Part shown: positions 19,612 through 24,263 of the stretch, in pieces
Position numbering within the stretch: position 1 is the first letter of the stretch
Layout of the letters: every line of letters begins with the position of its first letter
DNA from: Intoshia linei
Taxonomy: Eukaryota > Orthonectida > Rhopaluridae
DNA length: 24,263 nt
Direction: 5' to 3'
NCBI GenBank assembly: GCA_001642005.1
Contig: LWCA01000534.1
Span: 1-24,263, forward strand
Notes under the pieces: model-generated
Told to the model about the DNA's origin: nothing
Databases searched by the model: none
The model's input: the letters and a program-made list of their open reading frames with translations, nothing else
Made by a program: the position numbers and the translations under genes

Positions 19612-22358
19612 ATGTCTCACAATATTAACAAAATTTTAATGTAATTTTAAACGAAAAATTATGTATAAAATTTAAATAATTTAGAGTTGAAGCAAATTTA
19701 AAAAATTTAGAAACTCATACTAATAATTTTCAAAAAGAAATTAATGGTAATCCTTACTTATATAATATGCTGCGCAATATAATGTAAATTAAAAAGTAAT
19801 GTGATATGATGGTTCCATCTGAAACAAATTTGGGAACCACTCCTTTATAGGATTGATAATAGTAAATAGTAGTATTTTTAAGTTAGATTTTTAACGTTAA
19901 TTTATTTTTATTATACTTAAAAATACTTGTTTCAGGTGGATTCATCATGTCACACGCGAGTAGTTACGTGTAAATGCTAATTTGGAAAAATTAAATTTTA
20001 CAAAAATTTCGACTATGTTCCGAAGAGGGTTTCCTTTGCGGTAGGTTCAGGTCGGTACTATGTCAGACAGTTAATTTTTTATAAAAAAAATATCAATATC
20101 AATTAAATTTATATTAGAACTCATCAAACACCAATACAACATGATTATGGATGGAATGGAAATGAAATTTATCTCAACAGAAATTTCCGATTTGTACGAA
20201 TCATGGCTCATTGAACACAAAAATATGGCAGATTCTTATAAAAAATTGGTTTTTTATTTTTTACCAATTTTAACCATTTCTTAGCTCAGCGTTATAGACA
20301 CAATAAATTACCAACCTGGAGATAAGTAATTCATATATAATACTTTTATTATATAATAGTACTAGGTTGACTGTTATATGATCTGTCTGCCGAGGGAACA
20401 TTTTTATTATACCAAAAAAATAAATTCACGTTGAAAATCTAACTTAAAAATCCTATTATTCACTATTATCAATCCTTTAAAAGAGTGATTCCTAAACTTG
20501 TTTCAGGTGCAACCATCATATTACATTACTTTTTACTTTGAAGTGAATTATTTCATCTTAATTTATTTTTGTTAACATTTGGGTAAAAAATTTTACAAAC
20601 AATTGTTATTCCATTTTTTAAATTTATTAGACAGAATGTGTGTATAATATTAAAAATAAAGTAAAAACAGTCCAATACTAAAAATTGTCATAAAGGTGTG
20701 AGTTTTGGAAATTGAAATTTATATTATTATATGTAAAAATTGTCATAAATAGCATAAATTCCAGAAAAAATAAAATTAAGAAACCTATTTTGTCATTTTC
20801 AATGTGATGACATATATTCAGTATCAATTTAATAAATTTAAACTTATTTTGTCTTTTTCAATGTGATGATATATTCAGTACCAATTTAATAAATACTTAA
20901 AAATACCAATTATGTATAAATAATTAACGGAATCTTCACTTTATAAACATATTTCAGGCGAATTTTTCCAAAATTGCAAAGAATTGTAATAAATATAAAA
21001 ATGATATTAACAAAGTTATTTTAGTTTCGTTGTTTAGTTTCTATTTTATTGTATTCAAAATGTTTTGAATATGAGAATTTGAAATTCAAAAATTCTAGGG
21101 CTTTTTTCAAAAAAAAGGAAGGGAATTTGGGGTTTTGGCCCTGAATATATAATTTTTTTAAATTTAAATTTATGATAATGTTTTTAATTTTAAAATCGGT
21201 ATCAGCGTATGTAGTTTTTTAAATTCTCCAATTTGTTTGATTTTCAAAAAAAAGGACAATTGGGTTTAAAAAATTCTACGACTGTCAATTTTTTATATAT
21301 ACGGCAACAGACATTCAATTTTATATAAGTAAAGGATTAAAGCCCTACACGGAACTCGTCTTGCAAAATGCTATATATCTATCTATCGTTATTTTTGTTG
21401 TTCTCAATGGTTCGCATCATATTTAATATTTTGTACTAGATACCATGTATATCAGGTATGAACAAGATTTTTTGATTGTGCGCTTAAATTCAAATAAAAA
21501 TTTACAATTTTATTTCTTAGTTTGAAGCAATTGTTTAAAATCTATTCAAATTATTCATGCAAAAGGAACAAACTACTAGATGTAAGTTTTATTTGATGTT
21601 TATAATTTTTTTGTAGGAATTGGCTAAATATAAAGTAAAATCAATGAAAAATGATAAAAAATTGATTAAAAAACGGAATAAGGTATTAAAATGAATTGAC
21701 ACAACCTTTTCGTAAAGGAGTATGTTGTTAATAAAAAAATAATCTAACTCAGCGCTTGCCAATTTTTTTTTCCATAAATCTTTAATTTCACATTAAATTT
21801 AATCGCGCCAATTAAAATGCAATTTCTAAGAAGAATTGTGCATGTGGTACTTTTTTACGTTCTTTTCTGCAGATCGGCATATTTTGCAGTATAACGGTAA
21901 TGGTCCGCTCGCCAGATTGGTGAACCGCTGACCTAACCAATGATTTTGGTAACTTTTTGAATTAAAACAAGTCTTTTAACTTGGTTTTTATTTTCCCCAT
22001 TATACCCGTGAAATTAAATTTGATTAATTAATTTTAGACCTCCACAAAAATAAACGAAATTAAAGAAACAATTCGACGTCTTGATGATACATTTTCAGAA
22101 TTATCTGATAGTTTTTATGAACAACAATACCAAATATTTGAACCCCTTAGCACCGCCATAGCGAGTGAACAGGTAAAAAACGAATAAAAGTACAATTTAA
22201 ATTTAATTCATCAGATTTTGACATACAACATTATGCACAAATGCATGTCAAATATAAAATGTTCATTCAATAGTCTTTTAACCACACAAGAATCAGAAGA
22301 TTTTGATGTTGAAGCCGAACTTTTGAACCTTGAAAAGCTTTTGATTACTTCAGATTAG
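19612..22358 (+). CDS. Helical, possibly BAR-like protein, 8 exons
   Basis: Exons: 19612-19640, 19685-19746, 20118-20248, 20285-20325, 21521-21581, 21617-21682, 22038-22172, 22215-22358. Phases agree at every junction, giving 669 nt (222 aa). TGA lies immediately before the ATG in frame, and AATAAA follows 30 nt after the stop. The protein is almost wholly charged helix: VEANLKNLETHTNNFQKEIN, EHKNMADSYKKLLSVIDTI, CKRNKLLDELAKYKVKSMKN, KINEIKETIRRLDDTFSEL. The spacing and lysine-rich middle helix recall BAR domains of SNX5/6, SNX7/30 or CIBAR proteins, which bind and bend membranes. This is a weak resemblance, and no PX domain is present. Introns are 44, 371, 36, 1195, 35, 355 and 42 nt. The join across the 1195-nt intron is the least certain; an extra exon at 20958-20985 also fits the donor phase but then breaks the downstream frame. 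Confidence 0.6.
19789..19912 (+). repeat. Left arm of intronic inverted repeat (family A 3' end)
   Basis: This is about 88% identical (counted by eye) to the reverse complement of 20416-20541: AAAAAGTAATGTGATATGAT, CTGAAACAA, GGATTGATAATAGT, TTTTTAAGTTAGATTT. It lies in the intron upstream of exon 3 of the helical-protein gene. Confidence 0.85.
20416..20541 (-). repeat. Right arm of intronic inverted repeat (family A 3' end)
   Basis: The inverted partner of 19789-19912, located in the intron downstream of exon 4 of the helical-protein gene. It forms the 3' end of the longer minus-oriented family A copy extending to about 21340. Confidence 0.85.
20542..21340 (-). repeat. Interspersed repeat family A, long minus-strand copy
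   Basis: In reverse complement, the module order equals that of 14465-15035 and, at its far end, 8100-8500 (GGAAGGGAATTTGG complement, ATCAGCGT). With the arm at 20416-20541 the element is about 900 bp. It fills most of the 1195-nt intron of the helical-protein gene. Confidence 0.72.
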
Positions 22359-22387
22359 CTACCTTACAATTCTGCATTTACAAATTT

Positions 22388-22393
22388 AATAAA
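22388..22393 (+). terminator. Poly(A) signal AATAAA of the helical-protein gene
   Basis: AATAAA lies 30 nt after the TAG stop (22356-22358), within the 68-nt gap before the stop codon of the convergent EF-hand gene. Confidence 0.6.
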
Positions 22394-22426
22394 ATCTAAA
22401 TTATAATTATTGAAATGTATTAAAAA

Positions 22427-22901
22427 TTAGAAACTATCATAAGATATTTTTCCGGGTTCAGACTGATATGCACTTTCAATCATGAATCGGATGTCGTATC
22501 GATTTGTAGGCAGGGACGAGTCATTCAATGTGTTAATTACCTTCATGAGATCCAACAGTGTGATATATCCGTCATTATTTGTATCTAAGCAGTCAAATAT
22601 TTCTCTCAATTCCCCATAAGGCTTATTTTGTTTGATAACCTTTTCCAAAATAATAAGAAACTCTGCCTTACTTATAACTTGCACTCCCTCTTGTTTATAA
22701 GTCTCAATCAAATTGTCCAGTTTGTTCATCTTACATTTGGAAGATAGTGAAAAAACTATCACAGACTTTAATTCTTCTATTGAAATGGAATTTGTATTGT
22801 CCTTGTCAAATAAATTAAACAATTGTATTGCTTCTAAAATGAAAGTGTAACATTACATTTCTCATGAAATTCCAAGTACCTTCCTGTAATTTTTCTTCCA
22901 T
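22427..22901 (-). CDS. EF-hand calcium-binding protein (calmodulin/centrin-like), 2 exons
   Basis: Exons 22901-22880 and 22833-22427 join across a 46-nt GT-AG intron to 142 aa, close to calmodulin length. The first exon supplies only MEEKLQE and one base; the joined frame then gives EAIQLFNLFDKDN, the normal entry into EF-hand 1. Loop 1 (17-28) has D17, D19, T21, S23, S25 and E28. Loop 3 (91-102, DTNNDGYITLLD) has D91, N93, D95, Y97, T99 and D102, with Asp in place of the usual Glu at position 12. The second and fourth hands (near TYKQEGVQVIS and AYQSEPGKISYDSF) have degenerate loops. So probably two sites bind calcium. It could be a calmodulin, centrin or myosin light-chain relative; the partner is unknown. 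Its start codon is 41 nt from that of the divergent EF-hand gene. Confidence 0.82.
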
Positions 22902-22942
22902 ATTTATTTGTTAATCCTAGATACACTTAATAGTTAGTTGTC
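22902..22942. promoter_or_regulatory. 41-nt divergent intergenic region between two EF-hand genes
   Basis: Only 41 nt separate the two opposed start codons (22901 minus, 22943 plus). Both leaders and any core promoter must fit here or overlap the opposite gene. It contains a central CCTAG and AT-rich flanks but no recognisable TATA box or initiator that I would assign. Trans-spliced or extremely short leaders are alternatives. Confidence 0.6.
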
Positions 22943-23482
22943 ATGTTTAATCCAAATAATATTACCGATCAAGATTTGTTCAATCAAGGTAAATGTATAT
23001 CTAGGTTTATTATATTTAAATTTTAGAATTTAAATGCGTGTTTGCATTGTTTGATAAAAATGACGATGACACTATTGATAGGCAAAGCATTTCGCTTTTG
23101 ATCAGATATTTCGGGTTATACCCCACAGAACAAGAAATGCAACAAATTTTAAATTGTTTCGATGGAAAGGGTAATCATATAAATTCTTAATTTACAATCT
23201 CTAGAACGAATTAATATACAAATTGTATATGATTTAATCAACGAACAGAAATGTTTACAGGGGTCTGTGAATGAATTGACGGAAGCATTTCATACGTTTG
23301 ATAAGAATAAAACTGGACTGTTTGGTCTATCTGAAGTACGTAGATCTCTAACTAAATATATGGAAAAATTGTCAGATGAGGAATTTGATTATTTCTTTGC
23401 TACTTTAGAACCAGACAGTAATGGTCTCGTTTCATATCAAAGTATTTTTTTAAATCTAATAATTATTAATTCAATTCAATAG
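22943..23482 (+). CDS. EF-hand protein (calmodulin/myosin light chain-like), 3 exons
   Basis: Exons 22943-22988, 23027-23170 and 23205-23482 join in frame across introns of 38 and 34 nt to 155 aa. An N-terminal NITDQDLFNQ leads into EFKCVFALFDKN, the familiar EF-hand 1 entry. Loop 1 (25-36) has D25, N27, D29, T31 and D33 but Ser at position 12. Loop 2 (after FDGKERINIQ) is degenerate. Loop 3 (96-107, DKNKTGLFGLSE) keeps D96, N98, T100 and E107. Loop 4 (EPDSNGLVSYQS) has lost the acidic ends. The pattern suits a calmodulin-like or myosin light chain-like protein with at most one or two calcium sites. It diverges from the other EF-hand gene and converges with COQ3. The C-terminal tail (LNLIIINSIQ) is short and hydrophobic. 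A further intron near the end cannot be excluded. Confidence 0.8.
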
Positions 23483-23547
23483 GCATCATTGATAAATTGA
23501 CAAGAATTTACGTAGAACGCCATTAAATTAAAATACATTAATAGTCC

Positions 23548-23553
23548 AATAAA
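23548..23553 (+). terminator. Poly(A) signal AATAAA of the plus-strand EF-hand gene
   Basis: AATAAA begins 66 nt after the stop codon (23480-23482). It lies 3 nt before the opposing signal of COQ3. Confidence 0.5.
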
Positions 23554-23556
23554 TAT

Positions 23557-23562
23557 TTTATT
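23557..23562 (-). terminator. Poly(A) signal AATAAA overlapping the COQ3 stop codon
   Basis: On the minus strand AATAAA spans the end of the last sense codon and the TAA stop (GAA TAA AAT), so the COQ3 3' UTR would be only about 10-30 nt unless another signal is used. Confidence 0.45.
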
Positions 23563-23830
23563 CTTTTTGACAAACAAAACAATAATTCATATCAAAATTA
23601 GTAGTCCAATTCCAATCATTTGTGATAAAATTATAGCACATTCCGTGCAAATGGACAGGATTCAGTTTTGCGTTTTTGGATAGAGCTGTCAATTCATCAG
23701 GCGTCATAAATTTATTCCAATCATGTAATCCTTGCGGTACAATTTTTAACACCTTTTCAGCTACTTCTATACAAAAAAGATATGAAGCCACAGTTCGGTT
23801 CAATGTGGTTAAAACAAAAAATCCACCTTT
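23558..23830 (-). CDS. COQ3: Ubiquinone biosynthesis O-methyltransferase, last exon only
   Basis: The last exon of a COQ3-type SAM-dependent methyltransferase, which performs O-methylation steps in coenzyme Q synthesis on the matrix side of the mitochondrial inner membrane. The exon begins after TTTTTAG (23831) and reads KGGFFVLTTLNRTVASYLF, then KIVPQGLHDWNKFMTPDELT, HGMCYNFI and NWTTNFDMNY. This matches the family's C-terminal series of LKPGG, TTINRT, VPxGTHDWxKFxxPxEL, GMxYNP and NYxx. Ninety residues are visible. The methyltransferase core with the SAM motifs lies upstream, beyond the right edge. The sequence at 23877 offers a splice donor, but the frame before it is closed by a stop, so the next exon must lie past the hAT element at 23944. 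The end is intact. Confidence 0.82.
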   Translation of the reverse strand, partial: KGGFFVLTTLNRTVASYLFCIEVAEKVLKIVPQGLHDWNKFMTPDELTALSKNAKLNPVHLHGMCYNFITNDWNWTTNFDMNYCFVCQKE

Positions 23831-23943
23831 CTAAAAAGTTAGTTTAGTACAAACAAATGAATCAAAATTAATTTACCTATATAACGCTATAATCTTTAGA
23901 TGACTGGAATTAATCAATCATTTGAATCTACCATGATCTAGAA

Positions 23944-24263
23944 CAGGGGTGCAGAACCTTCGATCGTGGGCCATCCATGTGATCATATTAATAATAATTT
24001 TGTTTCATATAAAAAAATTATATCGCTGAATAAAAACAAATCCCAACATGGAAATAAATATCAAATATGATAGACTGGACTTGATTCTAAACTAGAGTGT
24101 CCAGATTTTAAATAAGTACTTTTCGAAATGTCTTAAAAACAAAAAGAATAAAATTGGAATTGAAAGTTCTAACAATTTGAAATTTTCAATAATTTAAAAT
24201 ATGAAATGTAAATGTTAATTTTGTTGGTATTTATCATTGGAAATTATTTTTTTACATAATTCA
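23944..24263. mobile_element. hAT-type transposon end, continues past right edge
   Basis: The sequence CAGGGGTGCAGAACCT followed by GATCGTGGGCC is a typical hAT terminus. The preceding 8-mer ATCTAGAA (23936-23943) fits the hAT target preference nTnnnnAn (nTCTAGAn). The other end and its target copy lie outside the window. It probably sits in an intron of COQ3. No coding sequence was recognised in the visible 320 bp. Confidence 0.6.

Noticed and set aside
20958-20985. Candidate extra exon (KRIFPKLQRI) of the helical-protein gene
   Set aside because: It fits the upstream donor phase but leaves phase 0, which is incompatible with the exon at 21521; no second exon was found that repairs the frame.
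21440-21455. Candidate 16-nt exon or alternative start (ATG at 21445) of the helical-protein gene
   Set aside because: It could join the exon at 21521, but its own acceptor phase matches no upstream exon; the direct join from 20325 explains more of the protein.
23877-23960. Penultimate COQ3 exon next to the donor-like GTAAAT at 23876
   Set aside because: The frame that would join the last exon contains stops, and hAT terminus sequence begins just upstream.

Overview
This is a very AT-rich eukaryotic window, almost certainly from an animal. The evidence is spliced genes with GT-AG introns, AATAAA poly(A) signals, hAT-type transposon debris, and metazoan-type genes: a deoxynucleoside kinase, EF-hand proteins, a COQ3-type methyltransferase and MBOAT7-like acyltransferases. 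Many introns are only 32-49 nt. Short introns and tightly packed genes beside repeat-rich stretches would suit a small-genome, possibly parasitic, invertebrate. That placement is inference, and I cannot name the species.

Layout. 1-305 is a frame-broken hAT transposase remnant cut by the window edge. 306-3878 has no recognisable gene; it holds a hairpin, a roughly 29-bp minisatellite with a 145-bp higher-order period, and a 20-bp triplication. 3879-13358 holds four tandem, same-strand, single-exon paralogues of a multi-pass membrane-bound O-acyltransferase (MBOAT) most like MBOAT7. Copies 1 and 4 are intact. Copies 2 and 3 are broken only by single-base shifts in A runs, and they share an almost identical 3' half, a sign of gene conversion. 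A hAT-like element with degenerate 8-bp target duplications lies between copies 3 and 4. 13359-17300 is a repeat field with at least two interspersed families and no gene I can support.

17301-23830 is the gene-dense end. Reading across splice sites gives a complete 8-exon deoxynucleoside kinase (minus, 227 aa), a complete 8-exon helical, possibly BAR-like protein (plus, 222 aa), a 142-aa EF-hand protein (minus), a 155-aa EF-hand protein (plus) and the last exon of COQ3 (minus). The helical gene and the minus EF-hand gene converge with 68 nt between stop codons. The two EF-hand genes diverge with only 41 nt between start codons. The plus EF-hand gene and COQ3 converge with poly(A) signals 3 nt apart. 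A second hAT-type end, with a target site matching the nTnnnnAn pattern, starts at 23944 and probably lies in a COQ3 intron.

Most notable observations: the MBOAT array with coincident frame breaks and a conversion tract; an inverted repeat pair in the introns flanking exons 3-4 of the helical gene, a geometry known to favour exon circularisation; near-minimal introns, one of them frame-neutral and stop-free; the 41-nt divergent promoter; and about tenfold excess of the palindrome TACATGTA. Functions are assigned by reading motifs; no searches were run.
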